Program-made: the position numbers and the translations under genes
Notes under the pieces: model-generated
The model's input: only the letters and a program-made list of their open reading frames with translations
Databases searched by the model: none
Told to the model about the DNA's origin: nothing
Virus record (IMG/VR): IMGVR_UViG_3300031525_000018
Coordinates: 1 to 38,769 of that record
Strand: one strand, 5' to 3'
Source of the DNA: a virus
Length of the DNA stretch: 38,769 bases
Shown here: positions 23,048-29,056 of the stretch, piece by piece
How the letters are laid out: every line of letters begins with the position of its first letter
Position numbering within the stretch: the stretch's first letter is position 1

Positions 23048-23230
23048 ATGAAACCATTTCGCCCGCTTACATTTACAGACGCCAACCTTGAAGAATTATG
23101 CATCTGTGGGCACAAGCTGCGGTACCACAATATCGCCCATTTGAAAATGTATTGCTTCGTTTGTGACGAGGCACCAAACCTTTGCGTTTGCGCCTGGTTT
23201 CGGCCAGCAGATCGCGAGCGAGCAACATGA
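23048..23230 (+). CDS. Small zinc-binding protein
   Basis: 60 residues with CICGHKLRYHN ... YCFVCDEAPNLCVC, a set of five to six cysteines and histidines in zinc-ribbon spacing. Ends in a basic tail. Next gene overlaps by ATGA. An early gene of unknown function; small zinc ribbons are common among phage host-takeover proteins. Confidence 0.7.
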   Translation: MKPFRPLTFTDANLEELCICGHKLRYHNIAHLKMYCFVCDEAPNLCVCAWFRPADRERAT

Positions 23231-23454
23231 CACACACGACGAAAGAGAGACACGACATGAGCGGATCTGTACTCACATGCGAAAGCTGCAACACGTTCTT
23301 TTGGTTTCACGATATTTTAGACTCTGGAATGTGCCAATCATGCACACAACACGAAGAGGACACGTTCGAAGAACAGGAAGCGGAATATCTTGGAAGCGTG
23401 AAGTTTGAAAGCGCGATTGAGCTTTTGCAAGGGTCAGGAAAATCTACGTTATGA
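23227..23454 (+). CDS. Small zinc-ribbon protein with acidic tail
   Basis: 75 residues from ATG 23227 (ATGA overlap). ATG 23257 with GAGAGA upstream is an alternative that keeps the core. The core CESCNTFFWFHDILDSGMCQSC is a classic two-CxxC zinc ribbon, followed by an acidic stretch (EEDTFEEQEAEYLG). Next gene overlaps by ATGA. Early region; function unknown. Confidence 0.7.
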   Translation: MTHTTKERHDMSGSVLTCESCNTFFWFHDILDSGMCQSCTQHEEDTFEEQEAEYLGSVKFESAIELLQGSGKSTL

Positions 23455-23642
23455 CCTACGATATTCGCACGGTGGGCAGAACCTCAGACACCTCTGAGCC
23501 CGTGTTTCAAGCGATTGTTTTTTATAAGCAGGCTGAAATATGGCGAGGCACGAGAACCCTGAAATGGGCTGAGGCGCGAAATCAAGCCGCTAGCAAAGTC
23601 GATGAATTAGAGAATGTAATCGAGTACCATGAAGAAGATTGA
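23451..23642 (+). CDS. Small early protein, unknown
   Basis: 63 residues, MTYDIRTVGRTSD ... VFQAIVFYKQAEIWRGTRTLKWAEARNQAASKV, a plausible beta-beta-alpha fold of the kind seen in small dsRBD-like or DUF-type phage proteins. No cysteines. Overlaps both neighbours (ATGA upstream, 14 bp downstream), showing translational coupling. Confidence 0.7.
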   Translation: MTYDIRTVGRTSDTSEPVFQAIVFYKQAEIWRGTRTLKWAEARNQAASKVDELENVIEYHEED

Positions 23643-23856
23643 CATACAAGACGAAACCTTTGACGACTTAGTTGCAGAAACACTTGGGCCGCATTATGCT
23701 GCAAATGAACAAGCACGTCGCGGATTACATAAGATGCGCCATAGAGCATGGGAAATAATACGATTAGCAATCTTTGAGCGTTACTTCACGCAGGAAATAA
23801 AATGGGATGAATGCGAGATAATACTCGCAGAAGCCATGAGGCGTAATTTTGCGTAA
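23629..23856 (+). CDS. Small helical early protein, unknown
   Basis: 75 residues: acidic start (DIQDETFDDLVAETLGPHYA) then helices (RRGLHKMRHRAWEIIRLAIFERYFTQEI; CEIILAEAMRRNF). No motif recognised. The next gene begins at a TTG inside its last codons. Confidence 0.65.
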   Translation: MKKIDIQDETFDDLVAETLGPHYAANEQARRGLHKMRHRAWEIIRLAIFERYFTQEIKWDECEIILAEAMRRNFA

Positions 23857-24022
23857 AATAGACTTTTACCGCCTGCGCGGACATTGGAAGCAGTATCTCG
23901 GGAGTACCGAACGCTTCCAAACATGCGCCGAAGCTCTAGTATGGTTTCGCACGCAATACCCTGAATTACCTACGGTTAAGGCGAATTTCGCGCCGATATT
24001 ACGAAAGCTGGAGAGAGTATGA
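23849..24022 (+). CDS. 57-residue early protein with TTG start
   Basis: TTG 23849 has GAGG 7 nt upstream and overlaps the previous stop by 8 bp; TGA 24020 overlaps the next ATG as ATGA. Both overlaps match the pattern of the operon, which supports a real gene. Sequence starts MRKIDFYRLRGHWKQYLGS and has TERFQTCAEALVWFRTQYP. This resembles a tiny alpha/beta fold. Its last residues KLERV are nearly repeated by the minicistron at 24294. Function unknown. Confidence 0.6.
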   Translation: MRKIDFYRLRGHWKQYLGSTERFQTCAEALVWFRTQYPELPTVKANFAPILRKLERV

Positions 24023-24297
24023 AAGCCCCTGAATGCAAGCCAAAGCATTACGCCTATCCATCGGAACAAAAGCACAAATGGATATACCGAGACGCATGGA
24101 GTCATCGTTCCTCTCCCATTCCTAAAGATCGGCACGATTGCGAAAGATGCGGCGCAATAAAATGGGGTCATGGTAGTGGCGTATTTTATGAGTTAAGTAG
24201 GTATGATCCGACGCCGGAACATACACCAGAGATGGAAGAAGCTCTTTACAAAGGATCAATACTCGGTCCTCCTGGCCGGATATTGCGGAGAACATGA
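24019..24297 (+). CDS. Small early protein with CxxC knuckle
   Basis: 92 residues starting from a GGAGAG ribosome site carried on a 22-bp segment repeated before the gene at 24341. Contains HDCERCGAIKWGHG, with His, Cys and Trp typical of a small zinc knuckle, and charged flanks. Function unknown; part of the early cluster. Confidence 0.7.
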   Translation: MKAPECKPKHYAYPSEQKHKWIYRDAWSHRSSPIPKDRHDCERCGAIKWGHGSGVFYELSRYDPTPEHTPEMEEALYKGSILGPPGRILRRT

Positions 24298-24344
24298 GCA
24301 CTAACGCGAAGGCAAGCTTCGCAGTAAAGCTGGAGAGAATATGA
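24294..24344 (+). CDS. 16-residue coupling minicistron
   Basis: ATG 24294 overlaps the previous stop (ATGA). The peptide MSTNAKASFAVKLERI ends at TGA 24342, again overlapping the next ATG. Its ending KLERI mirrors KLERV at the end of the gene before 24019 because the ribosome-binding segment was duplicated. It probably serves to carry ribosomes into the next gene rather than as a functional peptide. Confidence 0.4.
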   Translation: MSTNAKASFAVKLERI

Positions 24345-24589
24345 AAGATTATGACGAGAGTCGAAACCGCGTCGTCGATTGCACGAATTGCGGGAAAATT
24401 GCGCTCCTCGTTTATGAAGACGACGGCTCATTTGTGACATCTCACAAGTGTTTTAAGGGGCACGTCTGCCGGAGATGCGGAAACTCATGCGAGTTATGTG
24501 ACATAGCGTTAAACGACGGATACGTTTTCGATGAATGCGATCACCAGATATGCGAGACATGTTTCCAAAAGGAAACAAACGTAGCGTAG
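24341..24589 (+). CDS. Small RING/treble-clef-like zinc protein
   Basis: 82 residues with ten cysteines: VDCTNCGKI ... HKCFKGHVCRRCGNSCELCDIALNDGYVFDECDHQICETCF. The spacing suggests two zinc sites, with a RING or treble-clef look. The ribosome site GGAGAG lies on the duplicated segment. An early protein, possibly acting on host machinery; specific function unknown. Confidence 0.7.
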   Translation: MKDYDESRNRVVDCTNCGKIALLVYEDDGSFVTSHKCFKGHVCRRCGNSCELCDIALNDGYVFDECDHQICETCFQKETNVA

Positions 24590-24603
24590 CAAATAACAAC
24601 TAA

Positions 24604-24646
24604 GCGACCCTTTGACTGCAATCAACGAGTCGCACCTCTCTTTTTC
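24604..24646 (+). terminator. Possible attenuator hairpin
   Basis: GCGAC/GTCGC (24604-24608, 24629-24633) encloses a TTGA/TCAA stem and is followed a few bases later by CTCTTTTTCT. The stem is short with a large loop, so termination is likely partial at best. Confidence 0.35.
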
Positions 24647-24666
24647 TATCTTTAGGAGTTCATGAC

Positions 24667-24999
24667 GTGACGAACATAAGCAAAGAGCCAGTCCAACTTT
24701 CATCGTCTAACCACGGCGATTGGAACCCTCCCGGTGGAACCCTAACCGAGAAACGCGCTACCGTGTACCGTTTACCATCCGGAAAATTCAAGCTAGAAAT
24801 TGACGACAAGCGCGGCAGCAACCAAGGCTATAAAGAATGGCATTTCGAGGAATCACGCAATTATAGGCACGCAGACCTCGACGAATTGATGGCGATTGCT
24901 CTTTCCGAGGAAGAAGACAAAGAAATTAGAGCGGCGATTCGTGACGCAATTGGAGACGCCGAAGACGAAATATTTACGCAGGACCAAGAAGCCCCCTAG
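24667..24999 (+). CDS. Acidic early protein, unknown
   Basis: 110 residues from GTG 24667, with AGGAG 8 nt upstream. An ATG at 24662 between them hits a stop after two codons (ATG ACG TGA), so GTG is the working start. Sequence: RATVYRLPSGKFKLEIDDKRG (beta hairpins), then a strongly acidic C-terminal half (LSEEEDKEIRAAIRDAIGDAEDE). Acidic small proteins of this kind can mimic DNA, but that is speculation. Last gene before a terminator. Confidence 0.7.
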   Translation: MTNISKEPVQLSSSNHGDWNPPGGTLTEKRATVYRLPSGKFKLEIDDKRGSNQGYKEWHFEESRNYRHADLDELMAIALSEEEDKEIRAAIRDAIGDAEDEIFTQDQEAP

Positions 25000-25107
25000 C
25001 AAATAGCAGCCTCGTGTCATTCTGACCGATCACATTTCCGGGAAACGCTTGTGTCGACAAAAGGCAAGTGGTGGAGCGTGTGAACGGATATGAGTGCGCG
25101 TATGAGT

Positions 25108-25146
25108 AAAAAAGGTTCGTGTTTCGAAGTTTCACGGGCCTTTTTT
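25108..25146 (+). terminator. Intrinsic terminator of the first early operon
   Basis: AAAAAAGG (25108-25115) pairs with CCTTTTTT (25139-25146), with an inner CGTG/CACG stem and a TTTCGAAGTTT loop. The T run ends two bases before the -35 of the next promoter. The A/T symmetry means it could also work leftward. Confidence 0.8.
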
Positions 25147-25147
25147 A

Positions 25148-25176
25148 TTGACATTGGCTATACCATATGGTAAGAT
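25148..25176 (+). promoter_or_regulatory. Second early rightward promoter with operator dyad
   Basis: Consensus -35 TTGACA (25148-25153), 17-bp spacer, TAAGAT (25171-25176) preceded by TGG. A perfect 12-bp palindrome TACCATATGGTA (25161-25172) lies between the boxes and enters the -10, in the same register as the dyad at 22844-22855. A further dyad GTAAGG-ATT-CCTTAC (25189-25203) lies in the transcript leader. Drives the genes from 25243. Confidence 0.85.
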
Positions 25177-25242
25177 ATAGATGAACAAGTAAGGATTCCT
25201 TACACGTTCGCCACACGACTGAAAAGAGACGATACAAACACT

Positions 25243-25503
25243 ATGAGTATGATGTCTGATATTGATATCGACCGGCAAGAATATGGCGCGAAGTTCGAAG
25301 CGCTACGCGCAACGTATTTCGAGAAACGCATGAAGATTGAAGCCGAATATGCGGCAAAGCGCAAATTGCTCGCCTGGGAAGAAACCGCACAAATCGAAGC
25401 ATTACAACGCACCTGTAATCATCCTCTGCTCAACGAGAACTGGGATTGTGTCGTATGTCGGCGGTATAAACCATCCAGCATGGATCGTGTAAGATGGAGT
25501 TAA
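25243..25503 (+). CDS. Coiled-coil plus zinc-knuckle early protein
   Basis: 86 residues. A long charged helix (EYGAKFEALRATYFEKRMKI, then EAEYAAKRKLLAWEETAQIE) leads to a metal-binding end TCNHPLLNENWDCVVCRRYKP. The C-H plus CxxC set resembles a small treble-clef. Overlaps the next gene by 10 bp. Function unknown. Confidence 0.7.
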   Translation: MSMMSDIDIDRQEYGAKFEALRATYFEKRMKIEAEYAAKRKLLAWEETAQIEALQRTCNHPLLNENWDCVVCRRYKPSSMDRVRWS

Positions 25504-25721
25504 GGCAGGCGCAGGACTCCGTTCCCGACAATGCACAGGAAGCTCTTTGGATTCAGCGGGAGCGGGAGCAAGCGAGCGACGATCAGCAGTATTGCAAAGA
25601 ATTGATTCGTTCGCTTGCACATAAATGCGAACAGCACGAAATCACGCCCACAGATGCCTTGATCGAATTTGCACTCAAAGTAGGCGCGTTGCCGATCCTA
25701 GGCGGTGGCTGGACCATCTAA
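25494..25721 (+). CDS. Small helical early protein, unknown
   Basis: 75 residues: acidic/Gln-rich helices (DNAQEALWIQREREQASDDQ; YCKELIRSLAHKCEQHEITPTDALIEFALKVGALP). Starts inside the previous gene. No family recognised. Followed by two hairpins. Confidence 0.65.
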   Translation: MELRQAQDSVPDNAQEALWIQREREQASDDQQYCKELIRSLAHKCEQHEITPTDALIEFALKVGALPILGGGWTI

Positions 25722-25756
25722 GATATAGGCCCGGGCTTCCACCCCATGAATGCGCC

Positions 25757-25785
25757 CCGTGTCGCTAGGTGGCCTAGACACACGG
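25757..25785 (+). other. Stable hairpin before the terminator
   Basis: CCGTGT/ACACGG outer stem, a CG/AC internal loop and a CTAGG/CCTAG inner stem closed by TGG. A GCCCGGGC palindrome lies shortly upstream. It ends five bases before the terminator stem at 25790, so the pair could act as an attenuator for the last gene of the operon. Confidence 0.6.
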
Positions 25786-25789
25786 AAAG

Positions 25790-25825
25790 AAAGCCCTCTG
25801 CTACCATGTGCAGGGGGTTTTCTCT
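25790..25825 (+). terminator. Terminator whose 3' arm is the next gene's ribosome site
   Basis: AAAGCCCTCTGC (25790-25801) pairs with GCAGGGGGTTTT (25810-25821) across an 8-nt loop, allowing G-T pairs, and continues into TTTTCTCT. The GGGGG in the 3' arm is the only ribosome-binding sequence for ATG 25826, 8 nt downstream, so the hairpin would also hide the ribosome site in any read-through RNA. Confidence 0.75.
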
Positions 25826-26107
25826 ATGACATTTGAAACAAAATTGCTGCGTGCGGCTATAGCAGAATTTAGATTACAGACGTGCCCATGTAGCGGTTGC
25901 GAGCATGGCAGAGGTCTTGCGGATGCGCTGGAAATAATGCTCAAACCCATTGAAGCTAGACCAGACGCATTGCAAGCGGCAGTTACCGCCTTTGAACAGG
26001 CGTATTCTGAGCCAATTATTCACCAGACTGGTGCAATTACGAGAACCATTGCGGCTTATCATTCTCAGCTTATAGCATACATGGTTAGCGAAATTTCTTC
26101 GGAATAG
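25826..26107 (+). CDS. Small cysteine-containing early protein
   Basis: 93 residues from ATG 25826; the frame is open to 25808 in the hairpin loop. Contains CPCSGCEHGRGLADALEIML near the N-terminus, a compact cysteine motif, then helical sequence (DALQAAVTAFEQAY; AYHSQLIAYMVSE). Its end overlaps the convergent RusA gene by 23 bp. Function unknown. Confidence 0.65.
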   Translation: MTFETKLLRAAIAEFRLQTCPCSGCEHGRGLADALEIMLKPIEARPDALQAAVTAFEQAYSEPIIHQTGAITRTIAAYHSQLIAYMVSEISSE

Positions 26108-26597
26108 GAAATCCCATTAAAACGCACTCATCATGCGGCATTCCTCGCACTGTAACAATGACACGAGGGCCTTTTTTATCGCGGTGCATATTCACGGTGA
26201 GTTTTTTCACGCGCGAATCTGCAGCATAAAAAACGCCCTGCATCCCGTCTAAAATACATTTCGGGACATTATCGACGTCTTGCGCCACGTTGTACACATC
26301 GAGTATCACGGCGCAATAATACGGCCATTTCCAGCGTAATTCACTCGCTAAGGAAAAGCTCAGAGCATACACCTTATTTTGGTACGTCGCGGCATCTGAG
26401 GCTTTGTACATGCGGCCACGATAGGTTGATTGAGCTGTTTTGACCGCTTGTGGCTTGCGCGAAGCGTTGGCCGAGACGGGCTTGCCAGGGATCTCGAAGA
26501 CGATCGTCCGGCTTGCCCCCCCGTGGTTCTCGGGGTCTTGAGTTTGGATAGCCTTTAAAGCCGTCTTCCCGGCCCGTGAAGGCCCACGAATCCCCAC
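26085..26597 (-). CDS. rusA: RusA-type Holliday junction resolvase
   Basis: 170 residues from GTG 26597. IPGKPVSANASR (36-47) is the RusA start motif. The acidic metal-binding residues are visible in QDVDNVPKCILDGMQGVFYAADSRV: Asp 107, Asp 109 and Asp 127. It cuts four-way junctions formed in recombination and replication before packaging. Last gene of the leftward replication operon. The N-terminal ~30 residues are an unusual extension, so a later start is possible. Its 3' end overlaps a plus-strand gene tail to tail. Confidence 0.9.
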   Translation of the reverse strand: MGIRGPSRAGKTALKAIQTQDPENHGGASRTIVFEIPGKPVSANASRKPQAVKTAQSTYRGRMYKASDAATYQNKVYALSFSLASELRWKWPYYCAVILDVYNVAQDVDNVPKCILDGMQGVFYAADSRVKKLTVNMHRDKKGPRVIVTVRGMPHDECVLMGFPIPKKFR

Positions 26598-26611
26598 TTA
26601 GCTATAATCTT

Positions 26612-27442
26612 CTATTCCGAGACTAGCCGAAGCTTGGTAGGCCTTCTAGGCTCGCTCCGCAGATTTCCGCCCGTGAAGTGCAGCTCTTCTCGAAGCAGGC
26701 TCTTCAGGCGAGTGAACCTAGCTGCGCCATCGGTCTGCGAGACATCACAGAACTTCCTGCCGAGTTCTTCGAGGGAGACGTTAGCCGTGACGATGGTTGG
26801 CAACTCAGCACGCATCCTTCGGTCGAGAACGAGATAAATCAAATCCATTTCTTCGGAAATTTTTGAGACGTTATCGACATCATCAAGCACTAAAAGCGGA
26901 GTTTTGCTCAACACGTCTGCCATTTGAGATATTGCGTAAAGACGATCACCGTATTGCCTGTGATTTCTCACCTCGAACATAGTATCAATCAGATTCGCGA
27001 CTCGCCCAGAGATAAAAAAATGCTCGCGAAAATGGTTCAGCATTGCCGTTACGCTGAAGGTCTTGCCACACCCGCTTGGGCCCCAAGCGTAGAAACCTTG
27101 CATCCCACGAACCGCTTTACGTCCTGCCATTTCTGCATCAGCATCCGACACGCTAGGCACTTCCGGTAGATACCTGCAGATGTCACGAACTTCGGCGATC
27201 ATGTCATCCATGGTGGCCTTCGCCTCGAACGTATTGTTGTGCGCGAACACTCTGTGAATTGTAGCCTCTTCGAGGTTTTGCGGAACCGCAGAATTGCGCT
27301 TGGCGCTCACGCGCAGGCTATTACGCAACGACTCTACGTGAGAAGGAGTCTCCTTCTGCCGCGCAAGAAATCGCTGCCCAACCTCCGCAACACTTTGCTC
27401 CGTTATCCCGATTGAAGAGAGTACCTCAGAAAATCTATTCAC
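26612..27442 (-). CDS. DnaC-like AAA+ helicase loader
   Basis: 276 residues. The ATPase core shows Walker A GPSGCGKT (121-128), Walker B LLVLDDVD (183-190), sensor-1 TIVTAN (216-221) and an arginine near RFTRL (242-246). The N-terminal helical part would bind the host replicative helicase. It overlaps the initiator gene as ATGA, the standard lambda O/P-like pairing. No phage helicase is present, so it presumably loads host DnaB at the origin. Confidence 0.9.
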   Translation of the reverse strand: MNRFSEVLSSIGITEQSVAEVGQRFLARQKETPSHVESLRNSLRVSAKRNSAVPQNLEEATIHRVFAHNNTFEAKATMDDMIAEVRDICRYLPEVPSVSDADAEMAGRKAVRGMQGFYAWGPSGCGKTFSVTAMLNHFREHFFISGRVANLIDTMFEVRNHRQYGDRLYAISQMADVLSKTPLLVLDDVDNVSKISEEMDLIYLVLDRRMRAELPTIVTANVSLEELGRKFCDVSQTDGAARFTRLKSLLREELHFTGGNLRSEPRRPTKLRLVSE

Positions 27443-28431
27443 CTTGCGCCCATCGGCGTTTTTGTAGAAACTTTTAGCGCGTCGAGAGCGTCGAGAGCCC
27501 GCTGCATTTCGCCCGAAGATTTATACGCTTCAAATTTACGTTCACGTTCTGCGTCCATCTGCGCTTGTTCCTCGGGCGTGAAGTACGTCGCGTACTTGTT
27601 CCCGCCGCTAGGCGTCCTAGATGCTCGTTGGCTTGGCACGTAGGCGTTCGGCTTGGACGATTCCGGCTTGTAGCTAGACGGTTCAACGCGACTAGGGGCC
27701 ACAGTGCCGAGCGGCACCTCATCGTCCTTGTGTTTGCGAAGGATGCCTTTTGCGTATTTCATCGGGTCTGAGACTTCTGGCTCGCGGCTTAGCGCATCGT
27801 CCACAGCGTAGCGCCAGGAGACGAGTCCAAAGGCCGCTTTGTCCTCCCAGGCTTGGTGCCTGAATTGAGCGATTTTCTCTGGGAGTGCTTTTCCAGACTT
27901 GTAGCGGCGAGAAAGTAAGTGCTTTACTCGTTGCTCGTCTTCGGGCTCAAAAATATGTTCGGGGAAAGAAGGTTTTTCGATTTTCTGTGTGACATTGCGA
28001 CGCGCGTGCAGGGGGGGTGAGGCGTGAGGCTCACCCCCCGTATACTTAGTTGGTTTAGAGTTAAGATCTGTACGTAAGGTTCCCGTTTGTTCCGGGGTGG
28101 TTCCCGGCGTGCTCAAAATCGGTTCCGGGGTGGTTCCCGAAAGTTCCCAACTGGTTCCCGTATTGGCGGCAGAGTAGTCAAGCGAGCCAAAGGCGCGGAG
28201 CATAGAGTTTGGCGAGGCGTAATCGGTTCCCGCCGTGCTTGAAATCGGTTCCCGCATTTCCTCTACCCTCAAGCGTCGAAGGTGGGCGCACACCTCGGAC
28301 TTACGCATACCAACATCATCAAGCTGCAAGTGCTTGATGATGTTCAAAGCACTCACTCTTTTGTTGTCGAGGCGCAGAACAATCGCAACGGCCTTCACTC
28401 GTTTGAAGTCTAATTCGTCGGCTGAAATCAT
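27439..28431 (-). CDS. Replication initiator with internal iterons
   Basis: 330 residues. N-terminal ~60 residues look like a winged-helix DNA-binding domain (FKRVKAVAIVLRLDNKRVSA, then LNIIKHLQLDDVGMRKSEVC). A Thr/Pro/Gly-rich linker (~residues 60-125) is encoded by the GGTTCC repeat array. The C-terminal region (EDEQRVKHLLSRRYKSGKAL ... AWEDKAAFGLVSWRYAVDDALSREP) is helical and typical of phage replication proteins upstream of a DnaC-like gene. The layout parallels lambda O: DNA-binding N-terminus, origin inside the gene, partner-binding C-terminus. The minus-strand AAGGGAG before its start is paired in the hairpin at 28441-28469. Confidence 0.75.
   Translation of the reverse strand: MISADELDFKRVKAVAIVLRLDNKRVSALNIIKHLQLDDVGMRKSEVCAHLRRLRVEEMREPISSTAGTDYASPNSMLRAFGSLDYSAANTGTSWELSGTTPEPILSTPGTTPEQTGTLRTDLNSKPTKYTGGEPHASPPLHARRNVTQKIEKPSFPEHIFEPEDEQRVKHLLSRRYKSGKALPEKIAQFRHQAWEDKAAFGLVSWRYAVDDALSREPEVSDPMKYAKGILRKHKDDEVPLGTVAPSRVEPSSYKPESSKPNAYVPSQRASRTPSGGNKYATYFTPEEQAQMDAERERKFEAYKSSGEMQRALDALDALKVSTKTPMGAR
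28040..28077. other. AT-rich stretch beside the iterons
   Basis: An A/T-rich run with poor G+C content relative to its surroundings lies directly next to the first GGTTCC repeat. Next to iterons this is the expected place for DNA unwinding. Weak evidence alone. Confidence 0.45.
28078..28254. repeat. Iteron array, probable replication origin
   Basis: Nine copies of an 8-mer close to GGTTCCCG start at 28078, 28088, 28099, 28121, 28132, 28142, 28153, 28225 and 28247. Steps are 10, 11, 22, 11, 10, 11, 72 and 22 bp, close to whole helical turns, so the copies share one face of the DNA. They fall in two different reading frames of the initiator gene, so the spacing is kept for DNA, not protein. 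Longer shared blocks include a 17-bp unit at 28090 and 28123. Known phage and plasmid origins often use such arrays as initiator sites. Confidence 0.75.
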
Positions 28432-28439
28432 GCTCTAGC

Positions 28440-28580
28440 GGGCTCCCTTATGGCACAAGGAAAGAAGCCTACGAGCTGCGAAACCATAAATAGTATTACG
28501 TACTTTTGGTTCTGGGTGGGAGCGTAGACGGCTCTCTCTCATAAAAGACATCGGTTTCCACCCGGTGTCTTTTTGCATTT
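28440..28580 (+). ncRNA. Structured element U1 (candidate small RNA)
   Basis: First of two related elements. Order on the plus strand: hairpin GGCT...CCTT/AAGG...AGCC (28441-28469); a stem CCTAC with a conserved bulge, then GAAACCA/TGGTTC (28480-28512) closing with GTGGG; a GAGC/GCTC hairpin; and a terminator AAAAGACA-T-CGG/CCG-G-TGTCTTTT with a T run (28543-28574). A weak TTGAAG-17-AATCAT promoter lies just upstream. It could instead encode a 25-residue peptide (28450-28527), but no ribosome site is present. On the minus strand the same stretch is the leader of the initiator mRNA. Strand is therefore not certain. Confidence 0.5.
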
Positions 28581-28595
28581 GCAAGGTTGGTTGAT

Positions 28596-28612
28596 AAGGT
28601 CTGCAAGACCTT
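28596..28612. other. Short hairpin between the two elements
   Basis: Perfect 7-bp stem AAGGTCT/AGACCTT with loop GCA, in the spacer between U1 and U2. No T tract on the plus strand. It could separate the two units or act in the minus-strand leader. Confidence 0.5.
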
Positions 28613-28629
28613 GGTTGCGGTGATTGCTC

Positions 28630-28785
28630 AATGGGCTTCCTATCTCAGCAAGGAGAGAAGCCACCGACTTGCGAAAACGTAAGATGTAACATATACTTAA
28701 GTGGTCTTACGTTTTCGGTGGTTCGGGGGCGGTGGACTAAGTTCTAAGAAAAGCATCGGTTTGCAGCCGGTGTTTTTCTGCATTT
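28630..28785 (+). ncRNA. Structured element U2 (candidate small RNA)
   Basis: Second unit, same order as U1: GGCTTC/GAAGCC hairpin with inner TCTC/GAGA (28634-28662); CCAC, a 7-nt bulge, then a perfect 13-bp stem CGAAAACGTAAGA/TCTTACGTTTTCG (28672-28684, 28705-28717) closing with GTGG; a GGGGGC region; and terminator AAAAGCATCGG/CCGGTGTTTTT (28749-28777). Stems correspond to U1 although their bases differ (compensating changes), while the bulge and GCGAAA are conserved. A 38-codon frame (28631-28747) shares QG.KP..CE with the U1 frame, so a peptide origin is not excluded. Confidence 0.5.
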
Positions 28786-28837
28786 CCGGGCTAATTAGCG
28801 AGAGAGGCTTAGGACCCTTGCCTTCAAGCGCTAAACG

Positions 28838-29056
28838 CTAGAACGGCAGATGGTACGTCTCCAGCGCATCATCCCCAAGCGCCTCTAACGAGAGCCGATA
28901 CCGCTCTGGTGGCGATTCACCGTCAAGCTCGGCCTTCGCCCGGTAGAGCATCCTCGGATTGATGACAAACCCACATGGCTCGACAATATCGTAGGCATAG
29001 GACTTCGCCGTATCGCGATGCACGTTGCGAATGACTATAACTTCTGAAAAATCCAA
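28838..29056 (-). CDS. Small protein with TTG start behind a terminator
   Basis: 72 residues. TTG 29056 has a very strong ribosome site GGGGAGG 9 nt upstream, but that site sits in the 3' arm of the hairpin at 29065-29095 and the spacer is the eight-T run. Sequence DFSEVIVIRNVHRDTAKSYAYDIVEPCGFVINPRM looks like a compact alpha/beta protein; family not recognised. Expression would need read-through and hairpin opening. Last gene before the tandem elements. Confidence 0.65.
   Translation of the reverse strand: MDFSEVIVIRNVHRDTAKSYAYDIVEPCGFVINPRMLYRAKAELDGESPPERYRLSLEALGDDALETYHLPF

Noticed and set aside
25092-25175. 27-codon frame between the early operons
   Set aside because: Runs through the terminator and the -35/-10 of the next promoter; no ribosome site.
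26612-27442. IstB-type transposition helper
   Set aside because: IstB and DnaC ATPases look alike, but there is no transposase and the gene overlaps a replication initiator, so a helicase loader is the better call.
28078-28254. CRISPR array
   Set aside because: Repeats are 8 bp, irregularly 10-22 bp apart, inside a coding gene; no spacer structure.
28484-28506. T7-type phage promoter (TAATAC on the minus strand)
   Set aside because: Only six bases agree and no phage RNA polymerase gene is present.
28450-28747. Two short plus-strand peptide genes (25 and 38 codons) in U1 and U2
   Set aside because: No ribosome-binding site before either ATG. The shared residues are explained by the shared RNA element, so I list them only as an alternative.
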